From: Symbiodinium natans
Lineage: Eukaryota; Sar; Dinophyceae; Suessiales; Symbiodiniaceae
Assembly: GCA_905221605.1 (NCBI GenBank)
Contig: CAJNDS010001125.1
Coordinates: 381,606-445,605, forward strand
Reading direction: 5' to 3'
DNA length: 64,000 bases
Shown: in pieces, positions 53,714 to 63,788 of the stretch
Numbering within the stretch: the stretch's first letter is position 1
Layout of the letters: each line of letters opens with the position of its first letter
The notes under the pieces: generated by a model
Database searches by the model: none
Told to the model about the DNA's origin: nothing
What the model saw: the letters and a program-made list of their open reading frames with translations, nothing else
Position numbers and translations under genes: made by a program

Positions 53714-55360
53714 ACTAGCGAGGCCAGTCACCCGAAATGGAAGGCACGGGACCCTCACTGAGTCCAGAATATCGCAGGGTACCGTCATTAAGCCCCAAAA
53801 CTGAACCAAAAACTCTCAACCATCCAAAAGGTAACAGTGGGGAACAAAATCTGCAACCACCGCAATTCCAACCGAGATCGATGATTTCGGGCTGAGGATT
53901 TTCTCGGCTTGGGCTTTTCTCGACAGCGCAGCACAAGACCCGGGTTTGCAAGCCAAGGTCCAAGCGAAAGTGCGTCTTGCCCCTTGCCAAGCTTTGTTCA
54001 GCTCTTGAGGTAGTGATAAACGTTGCTGAGCTACCCGAGGTACTTGGCTTTTGGGATCTTCCTCTCGGTGGCGGGAGAAGCCCTCGACTTCTTACTACTC
54101 GCCCTCGTCACTGCCCTTGCCTCTCAGCAAGGAGTAGGTTTCTGGCCTCTCTCAGCAAGGAGTAGGTTCTGAAGGGGTGGACTGTCCGAGAAAATCTGAT
54201 GCGACAACAAGGTTAAAAGGGGCTGAAGAGTGGATTGCTGTTTGCATCAGCGCGCTCTCCAGTTCTTCATCCCAGGCGGCCTTCATTGCCAACTTTGGCA
54301 ACGGCTTCATTTACGGCCTGCCTTCTGGCTGCAGCTGGCCACAAATGCCCTCCCTTGCCACAACAAGGAACACGGCCGCGAGAATTACGAATCGTCATGG
54401 TGCAGTCTGGCGACCCGATAGCTAGAGCGTGTTTGAAACATCTAGAAGCTTCTTAGAAACTTCTTTTGAGCAAGCCGGAGCGGCTGGTAGCCCAACAAAG
54501 TCGCTTCTATGGAGGTGAAGGTGGCTGCTGATGGCAAGCATCGAGAGAATTCGTTTCCACGCCCCACCGCCACAAACCTTAAAGCCGCGTCGAAGCCAAA
54601 AACCATCCAAGCTACGCAGTTTGAACACCAGCAACAGGCTGTCAGACACGCGGTGCGTGATATCTACATATGTATATATGTATACATATATACTGCGCCG
54701 GGCCGATATTTCGACCCACCAACATCTTGGGGTTCTTACACCCATGCCCCGCCCTCTTCCCCATAGACTCCTGACACAATGGGGCTGGGGGCCTCCTCCG
54801 GAGCTTCTATAGTACTATATTTTCAAACTATATTTTCAAAACGGGGTATTAATTTCTCCGCTAGCAGGCGCAGGGAAAATGCGACTTTTCGGCACTCCGC
54901 GACTCCGCGCAAGTATGCGCCGTTTGCATGTTGTCCAACATGTGCCGTGGGTCGAAACTTTCGGCCCGGGGGGTGTACATATACATACACATACATGCAA
55001 AGTACTCATGTAGGTGTCGGTGTGTTAGGTATGCGTACACATATGTATGTATATCCTGTTTCTGTTTCTTGCTTTCAGTGGCGCCGCTGCCTAATTACAT
55101 GCAAACTGCCAGTAGCTGTATGCACTCGCCCGAGAAGTAATCGAGCGGAGCAGCAAGCATAGAGGAAGGTTGTCTTTGCAGCACACGGTCTCTTCTTAAA
55201 AACCAAGACCATGGCCGTCATAGAAGAGTCGCTCCCGCCGGACACAATTGGCTGAATTGCATGGTGTTGGACTGAGAGCAACAGTAAGCCTACAAACGTG
55301 CAGGACATTCCTCATGGGTATGGACAACTACACACCCTAGATGCCTGAACACCTTCATCG
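53714..55360. other. Mostly unassigned
   Basis: Near 54.23-54.42 kb two overlapping + frames look partly coding (AAFIANFGNGFIYGLPSG; NKEHGRENYESSWCSLATR). A TA/TATG run lies at 54660-54692 and another at 54970-55055. Nothing identified. Confidence 0.3.
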
Positions 55361-55364
55361 AAAT

Positions 55365-55655
55365 GAAAACCCTAAACCCTAAACCCTAAACCCTAAACCC
55401 CTCACATCCGGGTTGCCCGAGCCGCCCGAGAACGTTGGGGATTGTTGCTTGGGTGTTGTCCTGAACCCTATAACTGCCTATAATGTTTAGGGTTTAGGGT
55501 TTATAATCCTAACCCCTATAAACCCTAAAACCCTAAAAACTCTGGAAGCCTGAAACTCTGAAACTCTAGACTGTAGAACCGCAGAACCCTCAAACCCTAA
55601 ACCCTAAATCCTACATAAACCCTAAACCCTGAACCCTAAACCCTGAACCCCGAAG
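55365..55655. repeat. Cluster of short telomere-like arrays in both orientations
   Basis: CCCTAAA at 55365-55400, TTTAGGG at 55484-55502, degenerate CCCTAAA/CTCTGAA at 55515-55655. Confidence 0.9.
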
Positions 55656-55929
55656 TCCTTGAACCCGGCAGCCTTCAAGACGACCGACTTTCAAGCTTCC
55701 AGCTGCGGACGCCTTCAGGCGTAGCAGTTGTAGCACCGCCGGGTATCCAGCCTTTCGGATTCCTGTGCAGTGAAGGGGGGCCTCCAACTCCACGCACGAC
55801 TGGGATCCCTAGCTCATCGCGAGCTATGCTGGTAAGGCTCGATCCGAAACCCTATGTATGTTTGTATATATGATCTCGAGGCTTATTCGATGTTTTGGAC
55901 GAAAACTGCACTCTCGCCTGGGCTCCAGG

Positions 55930-56100
55930 ATGTCCGAGCTCGCCGTCCTCGAAACTGTCCTGGCTTGTCCTTATGCGCCAAATGCGAAACTGTCGTCGCT
56001 TTGGACGTCCGTGTTCGCGTGCGAAACAGTCGACGCTTTTTGACGTCCGAGTTTGCGAAACGCGAAGCAGTCGTCGCTTTTTGACGTCTGGGCTCGTGCT
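55930..56100. repeat. Short degenerate tandem repeat of about 45 bases
   Basis: Units containing gtccgwgttygcg ... gaaac(t/a)gtcg(t/a)cgctttt recur about three to four times (cgtcgctttggacgtccgtg, cgacgctttttgacgtccga, cgtcgctttttgacgtctgg). Confidence 0.75.
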
Positions 56101-56171
56101 GTCTCTCAGTGTTGGACTACCGTGACAGAATATTCGTTCTCTCTTCCTAATGTATTTATTTCATTTCTTTC

Positions 56172-56223
56172 TCTCTTTTTTTCTCTCGTTTTTTCTCTGT
56201 CGTTTTCTCTCTCGCTCTCTCTC

Positions 56224-56258
<35 letters not shown>

Positions 56259-56282
56259 GTGTCTCTCTCTCTCTCTCTCTTT
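56172..56282. repeat. (CT)n tract
   Basis: Pyrimidine tract of CT units with scattered G and T. Confidence 0.95.
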
Positions 56283-56419
56283 CGGCCAGTCTCTGCCTTT
56301 CCAATCAGAGACCTCGCAACGCAAACTGGATCTTTGACTTCCCTTTGCCTCAGACTACGATCTTATATAGCCCCTCAAGCCAAGAATGCACCCAGCTGAC
56401 ATAAAAGCTCCATCATGTT

Positions 56420-56855
56420 TTGTCAAGACCTGCATTCGTTCCTGCTTCGATGCCAAAATGCCCTTGGAGGGCAAACTCTTGGCATACAGTCCTCTCACTG
56501 TTGCCAGATCTTCTGGCCAGAGCAGGATGCTGCCCCCCCCACCACTCTCACGAAAGCGCCCTCGAACGAAAACGCGGCTCACATCACTTTGCCACTTCTC
56601 CGGTTCACTACGGCCCACCCTACGAGGTTGCTGTTGCCGAGGTTTCGCTTTGGCTGTTGTTAACCTTGGCTAGAAGGACCCTGAACCCTGCTGCAAACCC
56701 GAAACGGCCCGGGAGTGAACCCTAAGCCCTAAGCCCTAAACCCTAAACCCGAAACCCTAAACCCTAAACCCTTATTTTTCAGGTCGGCAAAGTTCATCGA
56801 CTGGGGCATCGCGGAGGAGCACCGGTACGCCGCGTACAACCTGCTGCATGGCTGA
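56420..56855 (+). CDS. Hypothetical gene, last two exons around a telomere-like intron
   Basis: The upstream exon (to about 56665) reads SPVHYGPPYEVAVAEVSLWL followed by LLTL, with a GC donor (cttg|GCTAGA) possible. The final exon 56783-56855 starts after ttatttttcag and encodes SAKFIDWGIAEEHRYAAYNL, then LHG and TGA at 56853-56855. Between them lies a CCCTAAA array that abuts the polypyrimidine tract. The exact donor phase is not settled. Family not recognised. Confidence 0.5.
56717..56774. repeat. CCCTAAA array at the 3' end of an intron
   Basis: Eight units (CCCTAAG and CCCGAAA variants) running into cttatttttcag. Confidence 0.95.
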
Positions 56856-57059
56856 AACCTTGTCAGGGCTTCCCGTAGATCGGGGCTTGTTGGGGCTTAC
56901 TTGGGCTTACTGGGGCTTGTTGGGCTTATTTGGGTTTGGGGTCTCGGGCTTGAATTCGAAGCCCTACCCAGCCTTGGGCTAAACGCGACACTTTGTACAT
57001 TTGCAGATTCTTCGTCGTGTCTGCTTCAGCAGGGCGGCCCATCGGAGAGGGAGACAGAG

Positions 57060-57176
57060 AACCACATCTGGGGGTTTACGAAAAGGGGACCCTTGAAATA
57101 CTCCATCCCCTGACAATCAGGATCCCAATAAGGTCCCCCCCCCCCCTTCAATATCGTAACCCCCCATATGGTTGAT
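57060..57176. mobile_element. MITE-like element, CCGAAAATAGGGG family
   Basis: Left catctgggggtttacgaaaa (57065 on) and right ttcaatatcgtaacccccca (about 57148-57167) are imperfect inverted repeats. The interior has a C run and no coding potential. Confidence 0.65.
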
Positions 57177-57467
57177 GCCAAAAAGCTCACCCGCAACCCT
57201 GAATCCCAAAACAAGTGGCGCTGACTGTGGGAGGTGGTGCTTTGTGGGTGACGTCGGTGGCTACGCTGGCCAGGGACAACTCTCAGCATCTCTTTCTGCA
57301 TTCTCCTGTTGTTAGGTTTCGGGCTTTGGAGGTGTGCCGATAGTCTTGAATGCGGGTTTCTACAGACATGATTGAGGCCGCTCTGTTGGCAGATATTGTT
57401 TTTGAGTCGGAGGGGTGTTGAGAGCGTAGCAGACAGCTATAGAAGTCCTCAGATTGAACCTTGGCAT

Positions 57468-58124
57468 CTAGCCGCGAGGTAATGTTGGCGGACAGTGTCT
57501 GCGACGGGCGCCACTATGCCTGGGTGTGTAGCGCAAGCCGCCTGCTGCGTCTGCTCTGAGGACGCAATCATTTCCGCGCGAGAGTTGCCCAAATCCAAAG
57601 TTGATGGCACATGATTGTGTTTCGGTGGCCATGGCGAAGCCTACATCTGTCGGACACAGCCTCATATACATCCCAGCGCAGTCCCGCTGCTGCAAATGCT
57701 TACTCCAAAAAGGCGGGATGGGTGATATGAACGAAGGCGCTACGATGAGACGCTGCATGTCCATGGACGATGGCACGCTCATGAACCAGTTTTTCGCCAG
57801 TACCATTCCTTTGTGCCGGGGAAGTGTAGCCACTGTTTGACACTTGTTTCGCCGAGTCCTCTTCATCGCGCCGCAGCCGCCGGAAGTGGCGAGGCCTGTT
57901 TGCCCATGCGGTGGCCTGCTGCAGCACAGCCCTGTCTGTTGGTGAAGCCTGTTACTTTCCAGACTCCCTGAACCCCCTGAAACGCTCAAAACCGAGAGCA
58001 AAAAGTAGGAAGCAAAGATATTTCTCCTTGGAGTGACTGAAGTTGCCTCTCCCGGCTTTTGACAGATTTGTGCGGAGCTCTGCAAACAGCGCTTCTGCCG
58101 GCCAGGCCGGCGGTAGGAGACCAT
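57468..58124 (-). CDS. Possible hypothetical protein on the minus strand
   Basis: A 218-codon minus frame, one of the longest in the window. Its central part (TRRNKCQTVATLPRHKGMVL, FISPIPPFWSKHLQQRDCAG, AINFGFGQLSRGNDCVLRA) is not low complexity. A shorter + frame (57601-57840) overlaps it. No family was recognised, and coding on this strand is unusual for the window. Confidence 0.3.
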   Translation of the reverse strand: MVSYRRPGRQKRCLQSSAQICQKPGEATSVTPRRNIFASYFLLSVLSVSGGSGSLESNRLHQQTGLCCSRPPHGQTGLATSGGCGAMKRTRRNKCQTVATLPRHKGMVLAKNWFMSVPSSMDMQRLIVAPSFISPIPPFWSKHLQQRDCAGMYMRLCPTDVGFAMATETQSCAINFGFGQLSRGNDCVLRADAAGGLRYTPRHSGARRRHCPPTLPRG

Positions 58125-58189
58125 GCCACAAAACCTCTCGTGGCCTGATCTGCTTGCCCTGGGTGCTTTTTGGCTTCGGGAGTCCTTAA

Positions 58190-58240
58190 CTTAAGGGTTT
58201 AGGGTTAAGGGTTTAGGGTTTAGGGTTTAGGTTTAGGGCG
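58190..58240. repeat. TTTAGGG array
   Basis: Six TTTAGGG-type units directly upstream of an exon-like segment. Confidence 0.93.
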
Positions 58241-58402
58241 CAGGAGCCTGCTCCGTCAAAGCTGGCGGTCTTGGAATTGCCGAGTGCCCCCGTTGTGGCA
58301 GGCATCCGCGATCTTGACGGGCGAACGGCGTGGCAGGCATTTAGGGGACCCGAACCGCCACAAAACACTGCAAGGCCATCCAAACCCACAAAAAGCCCTT
58401 CG
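58241..58402 (+). CDS. Hypothetical exon between two TTTAGGG arrays
   Basis: The + frame reads EPAPSKLAVLELPSAPVVAG, IRDLDGRTAWQAFRGPEPP and becomes repeat-derived after 58402. Protein-like, unidentified. Confidence 0.35.
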
Positions 58403-58520
58403 GGGTTTAGGGGTTTAGGGTGTGGGGTTGAGGGTTCAGGGTTTAGGGTTTCAGGGGTTTAGGGTTTGGGGTTTAGGGTTTAGGGTTTGGGGTTTGGGGT
58501 TTGGGGTTTGGGGTTGGGGT
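58403..58520. repeat. TTTAGGG array grading into TTTGGGG
   Basis: About 16 units; the right third is a homogeneous TTTGGGG variant block. Confidence 0.94.
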
Positions 58521-58560
58521 TGCCGCCCATCCCCCCCCCATCCACCCCCGCATCTGCCAG

Positions 58561-58665
58561 GTGGCAAGCTTCTGGGGCTTCGACTCCGCTGCTGACTCGA
58601 TCTTCAGGGCACGCCCCCTGCGGCTTCGAAGCATGTCTCTTGCAGCCCCAGCATGTGAACTCTGA
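58561..58665 (+). CDS. Hypothetical exon
   Basis: After a ctgccag acceptor the frame reads VASFWGFDSAADSIFRARPL then RLRSMSLAAPACEL and stop. The exon probably ends earlier at a donor (ttcag|GGCACG). Unidentified. Confidence 0.3.
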   Translation: MASFWGFDSAADSIFRARPLRLRSMSLAAPACEL

Positions 58666-59375
58666 CTCTGAGCCTATCGGCAGCTTTGCTAGACAAGGGG
58701 TCCTGCAGAGTTGGCTCAAGCTTCAGTATTCTGGATGCAGCAAAAGGGTTTCCTTCAGGAAGCTGATGTGCAAGTATCGGGTTCTGGTTTTACCCCAAGG
58801 AGCCAACGAAGAATTCTCACCTCCAGACTCACCTCGTCAAATTCCTGTAGTGGCCGTACGGCACACTGTACGCAGTCTGCGGTGCAGCCCGTTTGCGCGC
58901 GCGCGCGTGCCAGCGCCAATGGAAGGATGTTGCCCAGGTGGTTGGGTGCTCAGTATTGCTGGCAAATCCGGGCTGAGGGAATATGAGCATGGCCTTCACC
59001 TGAAGCATGTCGTGGATGCAGTTCGCCATCGCCTGCCTAGCCTCAATTCCAGAACCTCCAAGTCCCTGCAGATCTCCCAGGACACGCGGCTTGCACCAGC
59101 CTAGCGGACCTCCAGTCGATCCCCCGGCCTGTTTGTTGGCTGCTGCTTTTCCTTCAGTCAGCTTCATCTTCCTGGCGTGCCCAGTGCCCTGAAGCCATCT
59201 TGCCCTTTGAGCCCGAAAGCGAATGCATTGAAGTCTCATCTCCCTAAAGATGCAGAGCGTGGATGTTGTAGCACGGGAACTTACACCTAAACACGCTGCG
59301 GACGGGGCCACTCCGCTTCATTGAGCAGCTCCTGTGGAGAGAGAAGGCTGTTGGTGTTTCGGAGTATTGATTGCT
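58666..59375. other. Overlapping frames on both strands, unassigned
   Basis: A 205-codon + frame (58487-59104) and a 160-codon - frame (59311-58829) overlap; neither shows a recognisable domain. Confidence 0.3.
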
Positions 59376-59500
59376 AAGCCCTAAACCCTAAACCCTAAAC
59401 CCTAAACCCTAAACCCTAAACCCTAAACCCTAAACCCTAAACCCTAAACCCTAAACCCTAAACCCTAAACCGCCTAAACCCTAAACCCCAAACATCCCCC
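59376..59500. repeat. CCCTAAA array, very regular
   Basis: About 17 units, 13 of them perfect. Confidence 0.96.
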
Positions 59501-59821
59501 ACACCTGGCACCCACAGCCCCAAAGCGCAGCGATACCGCTGCCAGGTGTTTGGTCCAGTTCAAGACGGAGCTCCTTCAATTTCGGGAGAGCCGATGGCAT
59601 CCATTGTTGGGGGAGGTTGAACGGGTCCTATAGCGGTCAGTCTTTCGGGTGTAGGCTGAAGTGAAGGGATTGCAGGGCTTCTTTGCGGGGTGGGGGGGTG
59701 GGGGGGGGGCTCAGGGTTCTCGATGGTTCTACGCGTTGCGCCAGGAGCTGCGGCTCAGACGGCAGAGCAGCTTTCGGAACTTCTTGGAAGAGGCTGAGCC
59801 ATGTTCCACCATGTTCCACCT
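59501..59821. other. Unassigned between arrays
   Basis: A possible short exon after cgctgccag reads CLVQFKTELLQFRESRWHPL. Poly-G at 59690-59709. Confidence 0.3.
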
Positions 59822-59886
59822 TAGACCCTAAACCCTAATCCCTAATCCCTAAACTCTAAACCTTAAACCTTAAACCCTAAACCCAC
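59822..59886. repeat. Degenerate CCCTAAA array
   Basis: Eight units including CCCTAAT, CTCTAAA and CCTTAAA variants. Confidence 0.9.
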
Positions 59887-59949
59887 CATGTTCCACCCTC
59901 ACAACCCCGAAGCCCTTGAACCCTCGAAGCTCAGAGCCTTGGGGGGGGG

Positions 59950-60178
59950 GGGGCTCCTGATGCGCTGTGCAGGCTGCCGTCGTAGCAGCGGACAAGCCTC
60001 GAGAGCAGGCCGACGTTGTGGACGTTGTGCTTTGGGGAGCTTAGGGAGTGAGGGTTTGGGTTTGAAGGATTTAGGGAAGGCTTTAAGGCGTTCTTAAGAG
60101 TCATGGTGGCCTTTGTTGCTGTTTCGGAGGATGTGTTGGCTACGGATGCCACTTCGAAGCAGAAATTAGAACACTATT
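59950..60178 (+). CDS. Hypothetical short exons
   Basis: AVQAAVVAADKPREQ before gag-cag|GCCGAC (GC donor, about 60008), or continuing ADVVDVVLWGA; and, near 60105, VMVAFVAVSEDVLATDATSK. Protein-like but short and unidentified. Confidence 0.3.
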
Positions 60179-60417
60179 AGAACCTTCGGAACTTGAGGCT
60201 GCTTTGAAGAAGCTTTGCAGGTCCACGCTATGTCACTGACGACAAGCACAGGCCCACAGTGACTCTCATGTTCCTGAGGGTCCCTGTCCATCCGCAAGCC
60301 TTGCCTGCTGACAACCGGACAGGCTTGCTTGAACCTCCAAGACAAGAGGACGAGGCGAAGCACAATTGCATGTCGAACATCGCATAATCATCATAATTCC
60401 GGTGCGTTTCGACTGGG

Positions 60418-60590
60418 GAAGAATGGCACTCACTTGAGATGGATTCTGTGGCGGAAGCTCAGGCCTCCGACTGTGAGACAGATCCCGGCATGTGCCAGCC
60501 TCATCGAGCGCACGGGGTGCTCAAGGTTCAAAGGTCTTCAGCTTGGACGAGGTTGCAAAATGTGGACCATTTCTGGGACCCTAAACCCTA
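60418..60590 (+). CDS. Hypothetical acidic exon running into a telomere-like array
   Basis: The + frame from 60418 reads EEWHSLEMDSVAEAQASDCE, TDPGMCQPHRAHGVLKVQRS and SAWTRLQNVDHFW; the following codons are CCCTAAA repeat, so the donor must lie just before (ttctgg|GACCCT, a GA donor at about 60576). Unidentified. Confidence 0.4.
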
Positions 60591-60684
60591 AACCCTAAAC
60601 CCTGAACCCTAAACCCTAGACCCTAAACTAAACCCTAGACCCCAAACCCTAAACCCTAAACCCCAAACCCCAAACCCTAAACCA
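60577..60684. repeat. CCCTAAA array
   Basis: About 15 units with CCCTGAA, CCCTAGA and CCCCAAA variants, between two exon-like segments. Confidence 0.95.
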
Positions 60685-60687
60685 CGG

Positions 60688-60885
60688 CCCAGGCCAGAGT
60701 TGCAGCCCGTCACGCCACGGGCAGTCGCAGAGGCTGCCTTGGCCAAAAGCCCCGGGGCTGTGCTAGAGCCAACTTTGCCCGCGGAACCTGTTATTGTTAA
60801 GGCCCCATGTTCCCCACTCAATCCCTCGACTTCGGGACCCTCACATGTTTGTCTGAAGCCCCTCAACCATTGTCTGAAGCCCCTA
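60688..60885 (+). CDS. Hypothetical Pro/Ala-rich exon between two arrays
   Basis: The + frame reads ELQPVTPRAVAEAALAKSPG, AVLEPTLPAEPVIVKAPCSP and LNPSTSGPSHVCLKPLN. It looks like a disordered linker. Unidentified. Confidence 0.4.
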
Positions 60886-61036
60886 AACCCTAAACCCTAA
60901 ACCCTAAACCCTAAACCCTAAACTCTAAACCCCAACCCTAAACCCTAAACCCTAAACCCTAAACCCTAAACCCTAAACCCTAAACCCTAAACCCTAAACC
61001 CTAAACCCTAATCCCTAAACCCTAAACCCTAAACCC
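60884..61036. repeat. CCCTAAA array, long and regular
   Basis: About 22 units, mostly perfect. Confidence 0.96.
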
Positions 61037-61167
61037 CCATCTTAAAGCCCAAGAGAAGCCCCCAACGAGCGCACAGGTGCCATCGTCGCAGCCGGCGACT
61101 GGCGACTGCTTGAGCCCTGGGGTTCACAGGGGGCCCTTGGCTCGCCAAGAGTCCTAAGGCTTTATAT
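61037..61167 (+). other. Possible short exon between arrays
   Basis: The frame reads PREAPNERTGAIVAAGDWRL then LEPW after a tcttaaag acceptor-like sequence. Short and unidentified. Confidence 0.25.
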
Positions 61168-61198
61168 GGGGTTTAGGGTTTAGGGTTTAGGTTTAGGG
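61168..61198. repeat. Short TTTAGGG array
   Basis: Four units, directly abutting a MITE-like element. Confidence 0.9.
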
Positions 61199-61295
61199 GA
61201 TGTCCGAAAATAGGGGGTGCCCTTTGTGGGCGTCCCGTTAAGGGGTATAAAAGGGGTACACCTATCTTGGGAACTAACCATATGGGCCCCACCGG
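61196..61295. mobile_element. Degenerate MITE-like element, CCGAAAATAGGGG family
   Basis: The left arm gtccgaaaatagggggtgcc is the family core; the right arm (gtacacctatcttgggaactaac) is a weak inverted match. It ends near accatatgggcccc. Confidence 0.5.
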
Positions 61296-61310
61296 TATCT
61301 GTTCTTTTTT

Positions 61311-61544
61311 GTAGGAAGCTGTGAGTTGCTGGGTTCAGAGCTAGGTGATCTCGTAGTGTTTGAGGGTGCCCGCCCCCCCCCGCCCCCCACCATGGACGAT
61401 GAGTTGTCTCAGTACGGAGCTGCCTCACTCCCGATGCACGAACATCGTTGCCGTGCCAAGTCTCGCCTTCTGGTGCTGCTGATGATAGTCCGGACAGGCT
61501 TCCTGAGGGAACCCGCAAGGGAAGCAAGGTATTTCTTGATGTAG
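61311..61544 (+). CDS. Hypothetical exon
   Basis: After tttttttgtag the frame reads CELLGSELGDLVVFEGARPP, a proline run made by a C tract, MDDELSQYGAASLPMHEHRC and LLVLLMIVRTGFLREPAREA, stop 61542-61544. Unidentified. Confidence 0.35.
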   Translation, partial: VGSCELLGSELGDLVVFEGARPPPPPTMDDELSQYGAASLPMHEHRCRAKSRLLVLLMIVRTGFLREPAREARYFLM

Positions 61545-62345
61545 CGTGCGTTCGCAGTGCATGTTGATTCCGCTTGCCACAAATCAAAGATCTTCTCACT
61601 GCACGTAGCTGCTGTAGCTTTGGTTCCATGCACCCATCAGAGAGCAGAGTAGTTGCGCAATACCTGCAGCGACGCTGTGTGCAACCTTTTCTCAAGCAGC
61701 TCCCGGTCAGGCTCGGGGACTCCGGCGGTGACTTCAACAAATGTTGGGGAAGGACTGTCTGGCAAGTGGGGAGCTGTGTCAGTTTGGCGAGGTTGGCTCA
61801 AGGTCCAAGACGCAAGAAGCCCCGATCGTACTTTTTTCTGACAGGAGTGCCTTGAAGGACGCCTTGAAAGGCCGGCAGAGCGGCTGATCCTTCCAATCAG
61901 TGGAAAGAGGTGTCCTGGGGCCCTCCAGTCTGCCTCATTGTTTTTGGAGCGTTTGGCTTCGGAAATATCAGCACTGCGCCATTTCTCTTGCGGTAGTGCA
62001 TTCCTGCAGGTATGAGCTCCGCGCACGATGCCTGAAAGGCAGAGGCCTCCCTCCTTCGCGGATTGCAGGTTTTGTTTCGCCTGATTGCGCGTCACAGACT
62101 CTGTAGCTCACAGAGCGGTCTGCACTTCGGGAACTTTCCTACTTCGGCTGCACATGCAACCTGCACGCTGCAGAGTGTACGTGTGCCGGCAGGCCGGGCG
62201 AGAACGCTGTTCAGTGGCATGAGGTCAAATCCGTTCTTTGAGAATTCGTTTAAACTTTCGGGGTGAATCGCAAGATGCGTGCGGCTTCTCGCCGACTTCT
62301 AGGAAAGCAGGCGTTGCTAGGGTCAGGTTCAACAGTATCACAGTA
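61545..62345. other. Unassigned
   Basis: Overlapping short frames on both strands; a 152-codon - frame (62095-61637) has no recognisable domain. Confidence 0.35.
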
Positions 62346-62347
62346 TC

Positions 62348-62599
62348 TTGCAAAAGGGTTGCGAGCCCACACGCAAATTTTCCCTTGTGGCACCTCCACA
62401 TCCGAGCCTGCTATGTGACAGCGCAGAACGAGCGTTCTTCAGATTCAAAGAAGCCATGGCCCTGGGGCGAGGGCTACTGCCTGCACATAGCGAGCTCGTA
62501 ATAAACAGCCCCTGGAGGGATATGGCCCCAGATGTTATGCGCGAGCAAATGCTACAGGAGAGGGCATGTTTTGGCATGGCCGTGGCTGGGGGTGCCTGA
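62348..62599 (+). CDS. Hypothetical exon
   Basis: Strongly protein-like + frame: CDSAERAFFRFKEAMALGRG, LLPAHSELVINSPWRDMAPD, VMREQMLQERACFGMAVAGG, stop TGA at 62597-62599. Probably a terminal exon. Family not recognised. Confidence 0.45.
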   Translation: MQKGCEPTRKFSLVAPPHPSLLCDSAERAFFRFKEAMALGRGLLPAHSELVINSPWRDMAPDVMREQMLQERACFGMAVAGGA

Positions 62600-62932
62600 G
62601 CAGATATGATTCTTTTTGGTCGTAGTCGGATCCCCCAAACTTGTGAGATAGTCCAACGCCTAGGAAAGCTGCCACTTGGGCGGTGCTCGGTCACCTGCCA
62701 TCTGCCGAAATGATGTTCCGAAACAGGACAGGTCTCTGAGGGCGAAGGGTTCCTGGAAAGCATTCCATCTTGAGGACGCTTTCCTGAACCCTTCCGTTTC
62801 ACTCTTCACCCCATAGTCTGCGAGCCACCCCACAACAAGTCAAAACCTTTTCAGCATTGGACTGCGCTGGACTGGCCTTCGGCTGTTCCATGTGGTGGTT
62901 GGCGAGGCTATCCTCATCTTTTATAGCTCTTT

Positions 62933-63788
62933 GTGGTGACGGGCACGAGTCCCTCCGATTTGGTGTACTATTCGGGCCATGATGGCCTGATGCTTAGTGG
63001 CGGCTCCCTCGTGCTACGGTCGCAGCGGCTGTTGAAGAGGCTCGAGGAAGGGTCGCAGGCATCTGGCCAATACCGCCTCAGGTTAAGTTGTGATAGAGAA
63101 GCTAGCTCCACAAGTTCCTCATATGGTCGGGGCAAGCTTGAAGGGGCCTGGTACACCAATCGGGCCTGGCACGATGACAGAGATCAGAACAGAGACCAGC
63201 AGAGATCAGCCTGAGGCTGAACACCTGGCTTCGCGGTGTGCTAGCTATGGGCTCAGGGTTGAAAAAATTACGATTGTTTCCAGGACGACGCGGTGGTCGC
63301 TCCCGAGATTTCTATCCATAGTCATAGTGAGGATTGCTATCTTTCAGGGAGTTCGAGGAGCAGCAGTCAACACACGTTTATGACCATTCGACATGTGCCA
63401 GTACTAGTAGGGGTCCAACAGCAAGTGTGACCTTTTGGGACTGTCAAGAAGCAAAACCGTCAAGGAAAGAGGGTGAGTGCAATCTACTCATAATGTACTC
63501 CTTGGCGCCAGCTCTACCTCTGAACTAAAACACCTGCTGGAGATGCACATCAGTGAAGCGCTGTCGTGAGTCTTTGCTTGCTTGTGCGGGACAAGCTCAC
63601 CCGATCAGCTCCTCCACATTCAGACGTTTCGGAAAAATACTCTTAGGCCTTACCAGATCGCCCCCCAAGCTGGAGGGGCTGCCGGGCAGAGCACTATCAT
63701 TGTACATTACATCGGCTGCGATGTTGCTTGGTCAGCAGCAGGCGCTTCCTGGTGTCGTGATGGCTTCGTAAACAGATACCATGCCTAG
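62933..63788 (+). CDS. Hypothetical multi-exon gene
   Basis: Three protein-like segments in one direction. About 62933-63090: VTGTSPSDLVYYSGHDGLML, SGGSLVLRSQRLLKRLEEGS and ASGQYRLR, before cctcag|GTTAAG. About 63350-63470: EFEEQQSTHVYDHSTCASTS, RGPTASVTFWDCQEAKPSRK, before gagg|GTGAGT, a strong GT donor. About 63620-63788: FRKNTLRPYQIAPQAGGAAG, STIIVHYIGCDVAWSAAGAS, WCRDGFVNRYHA, stop TAG. No family was recognised; grouping is inferred. Confidence 0.45.
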
